A stretch of 64,000 nucleotides of DNA, from NCBI GenBank assembly GCA_028673005.1, contig CM054114.1, forward strand, positions 122,727,307 to 122,791,306, in the 5' to 3' direction. Both the position numbers and the translations under genes were made by a program. A model generated the notes under the pieces. The model did not search any database. It was not told the DNA's origin and saw nothing but the letters and a program-made list of their open reading frames with translations. Shown here piece after piece: positions 24,857 to 30,913 of this stretch (position 1 is the first letter of the stretch; each line of letters begins with the position of its first letter). The stretch comes from Tanypteryx hageni. Taxonomy: Eukaryota > Arthropoda > Insecta > Odonata > Petaluridae.

Positions 24857-27800
24857 TTCATACACACATACATATATATTTCTGAATCACAACTTCAAAG
24901 CCTTGGTACGTGTCACGAAGGCAGACATACGCTCCGCATATGCACTCAGCGTGTGCGCGCGCGCACAGGAAATAACCCTGGGTAATGTTTAATAGAGGAC
25001 GCTTTAACGACACCAGCATCCTCGACTTGAGTGTGTGTGCGGGTATTCTCATTCCCTCCTCCGACGTCTCCTCCTCCCCCTCTGCGACCTCCACAATACA
25101 TCGCCTGCCTAATATCTCAGAATTGCTGTAAGGTTCACGGAGCGTGCGTTTCACCGCGTGCAAGACTCGTCCGGACGGATCCTCTCTTCAACCTCTTCTC
25201 TCCTCCCCCTCGTCTTGCACGGCGTATTGCACGGAGTTGATGGATCCGAAGAGATTACACGACACTTAACCATCTCTACCCCTCTCTTACTTCTTCCCTA
25301 AGTTTGAACTCGTACGAGGAGTGCCGAGTCTCAAGGCGGCCTCTTGACAAAAGAAAAAGGTTTTTACTTCGGCGTGGAAGGCGAGGAGTGGAGAGCCCTC
25401 TGTAGAGTGGCGGGGAAGGGTTAAAAAAAAAAGTAAAGATTCGCAAAAACGTAACAATACCTCCGCGATTCGGAACTTCATTTCGGAATAAAAGATGGCT
25501 TCTGAACCACAGCTGAACGATAGAAGAATGACTACGACGTTTCCCTCGACGCTCAAAACTAAAAGATTATTAACACGATAAATATTTACTGGGGAATTTA
25601 CAGCCGACATTACTTCGCCCCTGAATATATTATTTCAGAGATCTTTACGTGACATCAAGGCCCGCATGCGAAAGTTGCGTTATGTATTTTGATGCATCGA
25701 ATCGCTGATATTTTTACCCGACTGTCGAAGGAGAGTTCTTCGTTTCGCTCGCGTCGACGCGTTAATGAGACACAGCGACCGACGCGACCTCCATACAAAA
25801 TTCACGCCTCGGGGTTGGAAGGAGGGTAAAAAAAGCAAAAACTCGATTCGCAGTCGGAGCGGAATGCGCTAATGGGAAGCGAGTGGTCTCGCGGAACGCG
25901 CAATTCCAACGCACGTGGTTCGAAGCATCCCCGACAGATCAACTGCGTTCGCATTCGTCGACGTTGAGTCCATTCTGCGACCGCGTGTTCCCTCTCTTCG
26001 AACTATCTCTTACTTGACGGCGATTCGGTTAACGTCTTGATTTCAGAATTTGCCCTCATCTGGATTGGATCCTTCTGATGACCAGATTGGAAGATTGCAT
26101 GAGGCGCAAAGCACCAAACGGCTCTAAAACAGTCTCCATTTAAAAGCCTAATTAATTACATTTCTATCAGTCCTATTGGCACAATTGATAAAATAAGAAA
26201 GCGGCGGCCATTTAAAATTTACATGGTTACCCTTCAAACCATCGAAAACGTATGGCAGAGGATGTCATACTATCATGGCTACTTGACAAAATATCAGTTT
26301 ACCAGTTTCATCTATGGGGAAAAGGTCCAGTAGTACCTGTCGGGTCTAACAACTATTTCTAAATTAATTAAACTACTAATTAAACTACTGGAAAAATTTA
26401 TGTCGGAGGGACTAGCGAATGAGGTAATAGGACTTATCAGAAGCCCGACGTATCTCGGAAGGCAGGACAGTGAGGATAAGATTCGCGAGATCGACTGTAG
26501 AACGGAGCGATATAGAGGACCGTTTATCCCTAGGACGATAAGAGACCATAATAGAAAAAGATAACGTAGGAAAACTATGGACCCTTGGTGCACTGCACCC
26601 CCTGCCATCCACCAAAAAGGTGACTTGCAGGGTATAATGTAGATGTAGATGTAAATAGGTATTTTATTACGCCCTTTTACCTCTACGCTCCTTCGGACCA
26701 ACTGGAACTATGACACGTACATCTACATTAAATTCGGAACTACTAAACTATTTCAAAGAATTTCTGTCTGTGGATTTATTTAATTTTAGAATATAAATTT
26801 CTCATTTGAAAAGCAACAAGAAACACGAGAAAAATTATTCGACGTATCTGTTGGGGCTGGTTGATACTAGCTTGTCTAGTCCGGCCCCAACTAAGTAAAA
26901 CACCTGCATTCAGAAACGAGAGAATTAATTTACTACGATAGTTCAGCGGTAGAAAATCGCACGCTAAGTGGAAGACACGTTCGATTCCCGGTCATAGCAG
27001 AATTTATTCTCGTTTCAAAATTATTCCCAACTCTACAGCTAATGCCTGTCTGCTTAGGATCGTATGATCATTTCATTCCATCAATTTTGAGCTCGTCTTA
27101 TGACTGAAAAAATTCAAGAAAAATCATTTAAAATAATGTCTCAGGTATCTCCAACAGCCACAACAAGGTAGTAAAACACATGATGCGCATTTCGACTACA
27201 AAGCAGCCCTCTTTAGTGGTAATTCACCGAAAGTAGATAGTTCTTTTAGAATCTATCCAAGGTTTGCCTTTCCTTATATGATCTTTGATTGTCCAGGACA
27301 AAACTAGTCCTACAATAGTTTTCACGCGTTTTATTCTCATAATTGTGCTTCTTAATGTTCGTTGAAACTTCGACAATTCCAAAAATCTCCTCAGCTAAAC
27401 CTTCGGATCAATATCTCTCGAGAAGATTTAATCTAACTTTCTGTTTTATCTTTACGCATCCTTCACAAAAAGATAGAGCTATCTTTTATAACATTTCTTC
27501 CATCTTTAACGAAGGCACTGTACTAAATACAGCAAATACAGCAACGCGGGTGATCCGGCATCAGCATTTTGCTACGAGTTTTCTCACATAAAATGCAGTA
27601 CGCGATAAATTCAAGACCGCGTATAACGAAATATTACGAATCTACATAATAATACCCAGCAAATTGCCAAAAATGTGGGCGGCAGGAGGTGCACCGCGGC
27701 AGGCTACCTAAAAACGTGATGAGTAAACAGGTTTTAACCACGTTTACTAAAATCCGCTTAGGATAAATACCGCGCGGGACAAATATTTACTGTAAATTAT

Positions 27801-28303
27801 AGCGCTTAAATTCCAGTCAATTGAGCCGCATAGATCGGGGGAGAACGCCATCCACGAAGAAAAAAATACGTTTGTGGCGCGAATTCTCCTCCAGGACAGT
27901 TTCTTCCGTTTCATTTCCACTGACTCGTAACATGCAGTCCCACTTTCAAGCGAAGTCAAAACAAGCGCGATTTTATTTTTAAATTCGCCGAAAGGTATAC
28001 AAACAAAAACCTGAAAACGGCACATTCGCGGCCGGAGAGAAAAAAATGCCTTCGCTGTTATCAGGCAGACCCATTAGGAGAGACGAGAGAAACAACCGCC
28101 GAGCAGAGAGGCTACTACTCTCTCCGCTAATTACCCAAAGACCCTTCTTACTTGTTGACTGGAAAAGACTTACGGGACGGAGGAAGGATGGCAGTTGGGA
28201 AGGCAATAAGGGAGAGGGACGCGTTGCGTAAGGCGCAAAGCGTTTTTCTACTCATGCACGTGTAGTACTTACGATGACTGAGTAGATGGCCCCACCACTC
28301 GCT
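2513..28303 (-). CDS. lilli: lilliputian / AF4-FMR2 (AFF) family transcription elongation scaffold, partial at both ends
   Basis: Eleven exons on the minus strand (28303-28273, 16297-16249, 14815-14760, 14291-13973, 10234-10097, 9553-7830, 7199-6803, 5277-4934, 3461-3267, 2798-2721, 2609-2513) join through canonical AG/GT sites with matching phases. They give 3428 nt with no internal stop. In order they encode an acidic ALF-like segment, a serine/acidic tract, a tryptophan motif ([12 protein letters not shown]), a long basic/serine/proline disordered region, an AF9/ENL-type binding motif, two basic patches, and the start plus most of the C-terminal homology domain ([71 protein letters not shown]). 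The C-terminal domain is very close to fly Lilliputian. Family members are nuclear scaffolds of the super elongation complex, holding P-TEFb, ELL and a YEATS protein on RNA polymerase II; in flies lilli acts in patterning and growth. The N-terminal homology region and the last C-terminal exon(s) are not in the exons I can read. Family identity is near certain; orthology to lilli is inferred because insects usually have one AFF gene. Confidence 0.95.
2721..2798 (-). CDS. lilli: lilli exon: C-terminal homology domain continued
   Basis: This 78-nt exon completes the lysine codon of SLIK and continues [16 protein letters not shown], then SIDNKLAVL, ending with two bases of a serine codon. The hydrophilic loop followed by KLAVL matches the family. 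The acceptor is CTTTCAG and the donor GTTGGT. It is too short for length-based detection and was found by phase and homology. Confidence 0.92.
2799..3266. other. lilli intron, no further feature
   Basis: AT-rich intron between C-terminal domain exons. The minus-strand open frame at 2980-3249 is hydrophobic low-complexity read-through without homology. Nothing else is seen. Confidence 0.6.
3267..3461 (-). CDS. lilli: lilli exon: core of C-terminal homology domain
   Basis: This 195-nt exon encodes the helical core: [37 protein letters not shown], and [16 protein letters not shown]. These are the invariant AKRLKH-AD, the YL-A-FLL-G-AME and the MY-T--LI elements of the AFF C-terminal domain, which mediates dimerisation in the super elongation complex. 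The acceptor is GGAATGCAG and the donor GTAAGT. An overlapping plus-strand open frame at 3326-3724 is a shadow. Confidence 0.96.
3721..4243. mobile_element. piggyBac-like MITE (TTAA-flanked), carrying a nested MITE
   Basis: The element is bounded by TTAA on both sides (3721-3724, 4240-4243). Ends are CCCTTATC reading in from the left and its complement GATAAGGG on the right. Both ends also share a subterminal ACATTTAAAT segment. TTAA target duplication with CCC termini is the piggyBac signature. There is no transposase. A second inverted-repeat element sits inside at 3839-4094. Confidence 0.75.
3839..4094. mobile_element. Nested MITE with CAGTGGCG / GCCACTG ends
   Basis: Begins CAGTGGCGTAACTAGG and ends near ACTATGCCACTG, giving imperfect inverted ends. 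The interior is C-rich at the right. No coding capacity. It interrupts the piggyBac-like MITE and is therefore younger than it. Confidence 0.55.
4244..4933. other. Remainder of lilli intron
   Basis: No gene or clear repeat is seen. C-rich motifs resembling the nested MITE (TGGATCTGCCAC at about 4319 and 4480) occur twice and may be a further decayed repeat. Confidence 0.45.
4934..5277 (-). CDS. lilli: lilli exon: linker and start of C-terminal homology domain
   Basis: This 344-nt exon starts [10 protein letters not shown] in phase 0 after CCCCTCAG. It runs through a serine-rich linker and ends in [19 protein letters not shown] plus ELEE. The KVYxSYFERSxE string opens the C-terminal homology domain in fly Lilliputian and is the clearest pointer to this family member. 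The donor is GTAGGT, with two bases carried into the next exon. Confidence 0.95.
5278..6802. other. lilli intron, 1.5 kb, no recognised content
   Basis: AT-rich, CpG-poor DNA without a gene or terminal-repeat element that I can identify. Confidence 0.6.
6803..7199 (-). CDS. lilli: lilli exon: serine-rich region with nuclear localisation patches
   Basis: This 397-nt exon begins with one base completing a lysine codon, continues [13 protein letters not shown], and ends at NSPAVSSR before GTGAGT. It contains repeated serine/arginine stretches, a glycine run, and two basic clusters ([12 protein letters not shown] and SKRRK) that look like nuclear localisation signals. The acceptor is ATTTCCTCAG. 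The open frame continues into the downstream intron without meaning. Confidence 0.9.
7200..7829. other. lilli intron, 630 bp, no recognised content
   Basis: AT-rich. Short open frames here (7298-7495, 7474-7656) are chance frames. Confidence 0.6.
7830..9553 (-). CDS. lilli: lilli large central exon: disordered, basic, with AF9/ENL-type binding motif
   Basis: This 1724-nt exon (574 codons plus two bases) starts at LPQKDSS after TTTTCAG and ends at ASSVERSK before GTGAGT. It encodes an acidic block ([18 protein letters not shown]), several SDSDDSD-type phosphoacceptor clusters, basic KRRRRRK patches, SP/TP-rich segments, a lysine-glycine repeat tract and, near its end, the conserved hydrophobic motif [12 protein letters not shown]. 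The rest is predicted to be disordered, as is usual for AFF proteins. Its antisense strand carries a long open frame caused by GC- and serine-rich codon bias. Confidence 0.93.
8117..8170 (-). other. lilli: AF9/ENL (YEATS AHD) binding-type motif within lilli
   Basis: The segment [18 protein letters not shown] has the alternating hydrophobic/charged pattern that in vertebrate AFF proteins folds onto the AHD domain of AF9/ENL. In insects the partner would be the Ear protein. The motif and its position between the disordered centre and the C-terminal domain are seen; the binding is inferred from the family. Confidence 0.65.
9554..10096. other. lilli intron, 543 bp, no recognised content
   Basis: Nothing beyond AT-rich intron sequence and the splice signals of the flanking exons. 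Confidence 0.6.
10097..10234 (-). CDS. lilli: lilli exon: conserved tryptophan motif and proline-rich linker
   Basis: This 138-nt exon (46 codons, phase 0 at both ends) encodes [15 protein letters not shown] followed by a serine/proline linker. AFF proteins carry a short motif here with tryptophan, leucine and an aromatic-leucine pair. The acceptor is TTGTTTTTAG and the donor GTGAGT. Read-through into the intron stays open for a while, so the donor rather than the open frame sets the end. Confidence 0.9.
10316..10768. mobile_element. Probable MITE with TTGGCCCAATTATA ends
   Basis: The left end reads GTATTGGCCCAATTATATGG and the right end TTATAATTGGGCCAACAC. Their inner 14 or so bases are inverted complements. 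Such ends occur in pogo/Tigger-like non-autonomous elements. No coding sequence inside. Exact termini are uncertain. Confidence 0.5.
10769..12014. other. lilli intron segment without recognised feature
   Basis: AT-rich intron. A minus-strand open frame at 11420-11737 has no recognisable domain and no splice context. Confidence 0.5.
12015..12263. mobile_element. hAT-like MITE
   Basis: Starts TAGTGGTTCCCCACC and ends TTTGGGAAATGCTG, matching the usual CAGTGGTTCCCAA-type hAT termini. The flanking 8-mers TTTTATAG and TTTGAAAG agree at six of eight positions, consistent with a decayed 8-bp duplication. G-runs near the left end are also seen in related short elements. Confidence 0.6.
12326..13924. 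mobile_element. piggyBac-like non-autonomous element, 1.6 kb
   Basis: TTAA at 12326-12329 and at 13921-13924 bound CCCGG...CCGGG ends. Just inside the left end is GGGGTGTCTCTGACACCCC and inside the right end GGGGTGTCTACAGCACCCC, each a short palindrome. The right end also has GCGACCACTCCCGGG. The same end structure occurs at 29631-30591 and, decayed, beside a piggyBac transposase remnant at 19.65 kb. No transposase inside; the open frames are short. Confidence 0.75.
13973..14291 (-). CDS. lilli: lilli exon: serine/acidic transactivation-type region
   Basis: This 319-nt exon contains a glycine run, the tract [20 protein letters not shown] and then a proline-rich tail ending in PLSPK. A serine block running into acidic residues is the usual composition of the AFF transactivation (pSer) domain. 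It is spliced after GTTACAG and before GTAAGG. Open reading frames on the other strand across this exon are shadows of its biased composition. Confidence 0.88.
14292..14759. other. lilli intron, no recognised content
   Basis: Strongly AT-rich, nearly free of CpG. Nothing recognised. Confidence 0.6.
14760..14815 (-). CDS. lilli: lilli exon: short proline/lysine linker
   Basis: This 56-nt exon encodes [18 protein letters not shown] plus two bases of a glutamine codon. It starts in phase 0 after TGCAG and ends in phase 2 before GTAAGT. The linker joins the acidic segment to the serine-rich exon. It is low in sequence conservation, so it is supported mainly by splice sites and phase agreement with both neighbours. 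Confidence 0.82.
15703..15800 (+). pseudogene. Possible piggyBac transposase N-terminal fragment
   Basis: In one plus-strand frame the sequence reads [20 protein letters not shown] followed by DAEGGG. An EPDIV-PP-acidic stretch near the N-terminus is typical of piggyBac-type transposases. The fragment is only about 30 codons, has no start, and no TTAA-bounded element was found around it. Confidence 0.3.
16249..16297 (-). CDS. lilli: lilli exon: ALF-like acidic segment
   Basis: This 49-nt exon encodes [16 protein letters not shown] after one base that completes the preceding serine codon. The pattern of a leucine-acidic-basic-acidic-leucine core followed by serines and acidic residues is a hallmark of the AFF central region just before the transactivation domain. 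The acceptor is TTTCCTATAG and the donor GTGAGT. The exon ends in phase 0, matching the next exon. Confidence 0.88.
16298..17280. other. Start of the 12-kb lilli intron, no recognised content
   Basis: AT-rich intron without an identifiable gene or element. Confidence 0.55.
17282..17785. repeat. Purine tract / minisatellite (GA- and GGGA-rich)
   Basis: About 500 bp almost entirely A and G on the plus strand, made of AGAGAGAAGGGAGGGGGAGG-type units in irregular tandem. All long open frames here (serine-proline-leucine on one strand, arginine-glutamate on the other) are artefacts of this composition. A further G-rich purine stretch extends from about 18030 to 18370. Confidence 0.9.
19131..19490 (+). 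pseudogene. piggyBac transposase C-terminal remnant with cysteine-rich zinc ribbon
   Basis: The plus strand encodes [20 protein letters not shown] and [12 protein letters not shown]. After a frame change it continues [34 protein letters not shown], a TGA where a cysteine is expected, then [12 protein letters not shown] and LCNHC. INAxVIY followed by a basic FLKKL-type helix and a CxxC...CxxC...C-H-C ribbon is the C-terminal organisation of piggyBac transposases. At least one frameshift and one stop disable it, and the catalytic domain upstream is missing. Confidence 0.8.
19617..19680. mobile_element. Decayed right end of the piggyBac element at 19.1 kb
   Basis: GGGGTGTGCATACACCCC is followed by ACGCGACCACTTACG and, about 20 bases later, GCGACTAATGGCTAAGTAA. 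The same order (palindromic GGGGT-n-ACCCC, CGCGACCA, then a second GCGACCAC and TTAA) forms the right end of the element at 29631-30591. Here the terminal TTAA has decayed. This ties the transposase remnant just upstream to that MITE family. Confidence 0.65.
20673..22256. mobile_element. pogo/Tigger-like MITE copy 1, split by a LINE
   Basis: The left arm begins AGTCAGACCCCGATTTAGCG and continues through CCCCCTATATAGTGCCACCC. The right arm ends GGTGGCGCTAAGTCGGGGTC then TTACTG. The arms form an inverted repeat around AGACCCCGAYTTAGCGCC. An uninterrupted copy of about 180 bp is at 61106-61285, so the 1.4 kb between the arms is an insertion (the LINE at 20752-22160). Confidence 0.8.
20752..22160 (-). 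mobile_element. Jockey/CR1-like non-LTR retrotransposon, internally deleted copy
   Basis: Reading on the minus strand: [55 protein letters not shown] then YRPI (reverse transcriptase thumb-side blocks), [16 protein letters not shown], a fused [40 protein letters not shown], and [14 protein letters not shown] is joined almost directly to FVDDLL, so the palm region between them is deleted. Several stops and frame changes are present. The 3' end carries the TGCAYYCTCTGCCACCCA-type tail shared by all copies in this window. Confidence 0.85.
22381..22780. mobile_element. hAT-like MITE, decayed right end
   Basis: Starts CAGCGGTTCCCAACC and has repeated CGCGAACCCCT segments near both ends. The right end reads CGGTTGGGTAACGC, a decayed version of the expected terminus. 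Flanking AGCATTTT and CGCTTTT are compatible with a damaged duplication. Confidence 0.6.
22786..22950 (-). mobile_element. LINE 3' end fragment (same family as 20752-22160)
   Basis: TGCCTGCAGTTCGCCG, then GGCGGCAGGGGGTGCAATGC: the reverse complement of the family 3' tail, followed by diverged coding sequence. A 5'-truncated copy in minus orientation. Confidence 0.6.
22979..23720 (-). mobile_element. LINE 3' end fragment, interrupted by a hAT-like MITE
   Basis: Begins with a variant 3' tail (CTGCAAGCCATCGCAATTGG, GTGTGGCAGGGGGAG). It continues as diverged C-terminal coding sequence to about 23113, and resumes after the hAT element at 23597. Minus orientation. Confidence 0.55.
23122..23588. 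mobile_element. hAT-like MITE with readable 8-bp target duplication
   Basis: Ends are CAGTGATTCCCAACCT and AGGATGGGAACCACTG. The flanking 8-mers CTCTAAAG (23114-23121) and CTCTAGAG (23589-23596) differ at one position. Subterminal GGGTCGCGACCC and GGGTCGCGAGG are repeated inside. No transposase. Confidence 0.8.
24183..24260 (-). mobile_element. LINE 3' tail, variant subfamily
   Basis: CCCTGCAGGCCGCCAGAAGC, then GTTTGGCGGGGAGTGTCAAT and GCACCAACATAAACT. A second copy of this variant lies at about 50090-50155 in the opposite orientation. It differs from the main 3' tail around the central hairpin. Confidence 0.5.
24296..24510 (-). mobile_element. LINE 3' end fragment
   Basis: ACCCTGCAAGTCACCTTGAC begins the reversed tail. 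It is followed by the complement of the C-terminal RxIDCRTxRY..RTIRDHN coding stretch (GTCACGTATTGTCCTAGG, CCGTCCTACTATCTATTTCG). Minus orientation, 5'-truncated. Confidence 0.65.
24796..24862. repeat. (TA)n followed by (CA)n microsatellite
   Basis: A TA dinucleotide run of about 50 bp grades into ACACACACACAC. Simple repeat. Confidence 0.95.
25000..26240. other. CpG-rich intron segment without recognised gene
   Basis: Many CpG dinucleotides, especially at 25680-26040, but no start/splice structure or conserved coding motif on either strand. Open frames here are short and lack homology. Confidence 0.45.
26280..26650 (+). mobile_element. LINE 3' end fragment
   Basis: Plus-strand C-terminal coding remnant with [20 protein letters not shown] then RDHNRK and a stop, followed by GGTGCACTGCACCCCCTGCC, a short hairpin and GTAGATGTAGATG. 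5'-truncated copy. Confidence 0.75.
26932..27262 (+). mobile_element. tRNA-derived SINE-like repeat
   Basis: Starts with a tRNA-like head: a box A region GATAGTTCAGCGGTAGAA and a box B GTTCGATTCCC, ending in GCAGAATT. It is followed by a body with GAGCTCGTCTTATGACTGAA and then the module ATGCGCATTTCGACTACAAA through GGTAATTCACCGAAAGTAGA. The head recurs at 62570-62640 and the body motifs at 60052 and elsewhere. The anticodon and acceptor stems do not pair well, so it is not a functional tRNA. Confidence 0.6.
27266..27600 (-). mobile_element. LINE C-terminal coding fragment
   Basis: ATTGTCCAGGACAAAACTAG, then diverged sequence parallel to the minus-strand LINE C-terminus at 24.4 kb and 20.9 kb (TCCTCAGCTAAACCTTCGGA, CTCTCGAGAAG). 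Strongly decayed. Confidence 0.45.
27655..27720 (-). mobile_element. LINE 3' tail fragment
   Basis: CCCAGCAAATTGCC, GGGCGGCAGGAGGTGCACCG: reversed and decayed form of the family tail. Confidence 0.5.
28273..28303 (-). CDS. lilli: lilli 31-nt microexon (most upstream exon recognised)
   Basis: On the minus strand a pyrimidine run ending in TTACAG precedes 31 nt, followed by the donor GTAAGT. Read in the phase required by the next exon it encodes [10 protein letters not shown], whose last serine codon is completed by the next exon. Serine residues just before the acidic LERDL segment are typical of AFF proteins. It is isolated by a 12 kb intron on one side and at least 35.7 kb on the other. It enters in phase 1, so an upstream coding exon must end with one spare base. 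Splice sites, phase and context agree, but 31 nt is short enough that chance cannot be excluded without a transcript. Confidence 0.7.
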
Positions 28304-28503
28304 CTGTAACAAAAAGAGAAAAAAGTGTCATTTAGAACATTGATGACAGAGAGGTTAAGGGAGAAGACACAAAATGACAACGTAAAAAAGGTTAGGCAAC
28401 AAAAACACACAAATAAGGAAAAGCAATACATCATGCGCACTCCGACAAAGGGCCGGTAAAAAATACATACAAAATAAAAACCGAAACATCTAGAATCCTA
28501 GAG

Positions 28504-28826
28504 TGCCCAAACTTTCCTAACGGGGGGCCACATCAGTGGTTGCGAATCCCTTGGCGGGCCGCATTGGAAGTTGCCATCTCTTCGGCGGGCCGGATTAGAC
28601 TTTAAAACGGAAGTTTTCTATACATTCCTAGGTTCCGTATAAGTGAAAATCAAGTTAAAATAAGGTTAAAATGTCAACAGTTCCAGTTTTATTATTAAAA
28701 ATTAAAAATAATGTATGAATTTGTATGTTAAAATTTTCAAATTGCTTTTTGGCATAGCTTCGCGGGCCACACAAAAACCCTTAGCGGGCCGCATTTGGCC
28801 CGCGGGCCGTAGTTTGGGCCCCACTG
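28504..28826. mobile_element. hAT-like MITE just upstream of the lilli microexon
   Basis: Left part TGCCCAAACTTTCCTAACGG, right end GTAGTTTGGGCCCCACTG. Flanks TCCTAGAG (28496-28503) and TCCTAGAA (28827-28834) match at seven of eight bases, so the left terminus appears to have lost about six bases. Repeated GGCGGGCCGCATT segments lie inside. It lies 193 bp from the microexon's acceptor. Confidence 0.7.
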
Positions 28827-28834
28827 TCCTAGAA

Positions 28835-29630
28835 GTTCTGTAAAATTTTTTTTTCGAAGTTTTATACGAGTAAACGCAATCAGACTAACTGTAGACTGCG
28901 AAAAAATGAATTAAATAGACAGTATTAAGTGTATGCATCATCTAACGAAACGTGACGTAATTTAATGAAATAATTTAATTTCCATGAGAAGAAGATTACT
29001 CATTAACATTAATTCTCTAAATTTACAACACCTATACCAAATACTCCCACGGGAGACAATAAAATCGATTCTAGGAATTAGATCCTATTAATCTCGAAGA
29101 TCGTTTAATATCGAGATGGAAAATCCAAGCATCACTAAAATAGATTTTTTTTTCTTATCAAGAAACACATCGCATCCTTCCCTCGCGTTATAACTTCCTA
29201 ATTCTAAATCGTCTCCACACATCGGGTCGACCACGCATCATATGCATGAGACCCACCGGAAAAAGCCAAATACTGCACAAAAAGAGAAGGCGTCGGACAG
29301 ATGAATTTGCAAAACAAAACCACCACGCAAAGCGATAAGGATATTTTGTGTAGTACAATTTAAACCTGGCAACGATGGAGAGAAACCTAATTCACGTTTA
29401 CGTCATTAACTTGCAGGACACCAAGGGTGTACGTAAAGCAGAGAGGAAAATGAATCATAGATCGAACGTTTCACCGAAATATAGGTCGGAAGTAATGATT
29501 TTGTTTTTGGGAATGATAGCATAGCTATTACGTAAATATATCGAAAAGCAAGACCACGAAGATGAAATACGCGAAACCAGTGGCCGGACAGAAAGATAAC
29601 GAGGTTCATTTTTCTCCACTCTATGCGCAC
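28835..29630. other. Non-coding stretch, nothing recognised
   Basis: No supported gene, splice-bounded conserved frame or terminal-repeat element. Confidence 0.5.
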
Positions 29631-30591
29631 TTAACCCGGGAGTGGTCGCGTGGGGTATTTACATACCCCACACTTAGTTCTGGGATTTCATATTAGATCG
29701 CAGTAGCTTGCTGTGCCTTTCTATATCTTTCAAGGACATCCTATGGTCGCATCTTAACCATTTCGCAACATTGTGAGACCCCCAGTTTAACTGTGACAAA
29801 GGTTGAAAGTAGACTGGGGCATACAAATACCCCACGCGACTACCGGCGTTACAGTTTTGAAAAGTGACTTATGATTCTACTATCCGTTTCCTGAGCATGA
29901 TTTATTACTTTTGTTCAGTATGAGCAATAAAACTAGAGTATATGACCTCGCGTGGGGCATTTGAATACCCCAGGCAACTAATTAGTTGTACTGTTTACTA
30001 CTAGAGCGCTGTAGTGTGTTGACCCTTTCTATAACTTGAAGTGGAGAGCTGCTGGTTCGCATCCCCCCTTCCGTGGACTTGAGCAGTCAGTCAGTTACCG
30101 CTAATTAGTTAATTTTCGTTTAATTGCTTTCATTTTTAGTAATATTTCATAATGTGCAGTACCTTAAAAAAAGAAATGGCAATCCAACTTTGTGAAACAG
30201 CTTCAATTTAGGTCGCAAGAAAAGTTACTTAAATGAAACCGAAGTTCCTTTAATATAGTATATTATTTTTGCTTTTCTAAAGATAATATTTTTTGCCTTT
30301 TACCCGGTTTTCGTGTTGTTATTACGATTTAATAAAAAATTTTTATACGCCATTTTGATATGATTCCTTATTCCTTCATGTTGCAATTATCGAATTCCTA
30401 TCTGAATGCAAATAAAGATTTTAATACCAATGTGTCATTTTTTGGTCCAGAGATAATGTAGGAGTCACCTCAGCATAAAACTTCAACAAAATATTAACTA
30501 CAAATTTTACCATTAAAAATGTTTTGGGGTAATGAAATACCCCACGCGACCATAGGCGGAACAAAAAACAGCGCGACCACTGAAGGGTTAA
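29631..30591. mobile_element. piggyBac-like MITE, 961 bp, with repeated GGGGTn8ACCCC palindromes
   Basis: TTAA at 29631-29634 and 30588-30591. The left end reads CCCGGGAGTGGTCGCGTGGG, then a palindrome around GGGGTATTTACATACCCC. Further related palindromic motifs (ATACAAATACCCCACGCGAC, GTGGGGCATTTGAATACCCC, GGGGTAATGAAATACCCC) occur inside. The right end is GCGCGACCACTGAAGGGTTA. No transposase. Confidence 0.85.
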
Positions 30592-30777
30592 CAAAGTTCC
30601 TTATTTGTGATTGCATCTCCCGATAAATAATTGGTTCTAGTATTTTTCCCATAAATGCGCCGCCGATTTCTTTCTTAAATCCACCCAAGGCATTCCAATT
30701 GAAATATCCATCACCCTTAACGGTTGGAATCCAATCGATTGATTAGGAAGGCCATGAAAAAGGAAGATAGAACTAAG

Positions 30778-30913
30778 TGCGCATTTCGGCTACATAGGAG
30801 CCGTCATCAAGGGTGATTCACTAACAGTAGATTCTAAGAAAAGCTTTTTTATATAAACAGTAGGTGACTCACCCGAGATGGACGGCTACTTCGCAGCCGA
30901 CATGCCAATCTGG
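30778..30913. repeat. Head-to-head pair of the 60-bp GCGCATTTCGGCTAC module
   Basis: GTGCGCATTTCGGCTACATA through GGGTGATTCACTAACAGTAG is followed about 15 bp later by its inverted relative GTGACTCACCCGAGATGGAC, GGCTACTTCGCAGCCGACAT. The pair can form an imperfect hairpin. Single copies occur at 27192, 60159 and 62206. Confidence 0.6.
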
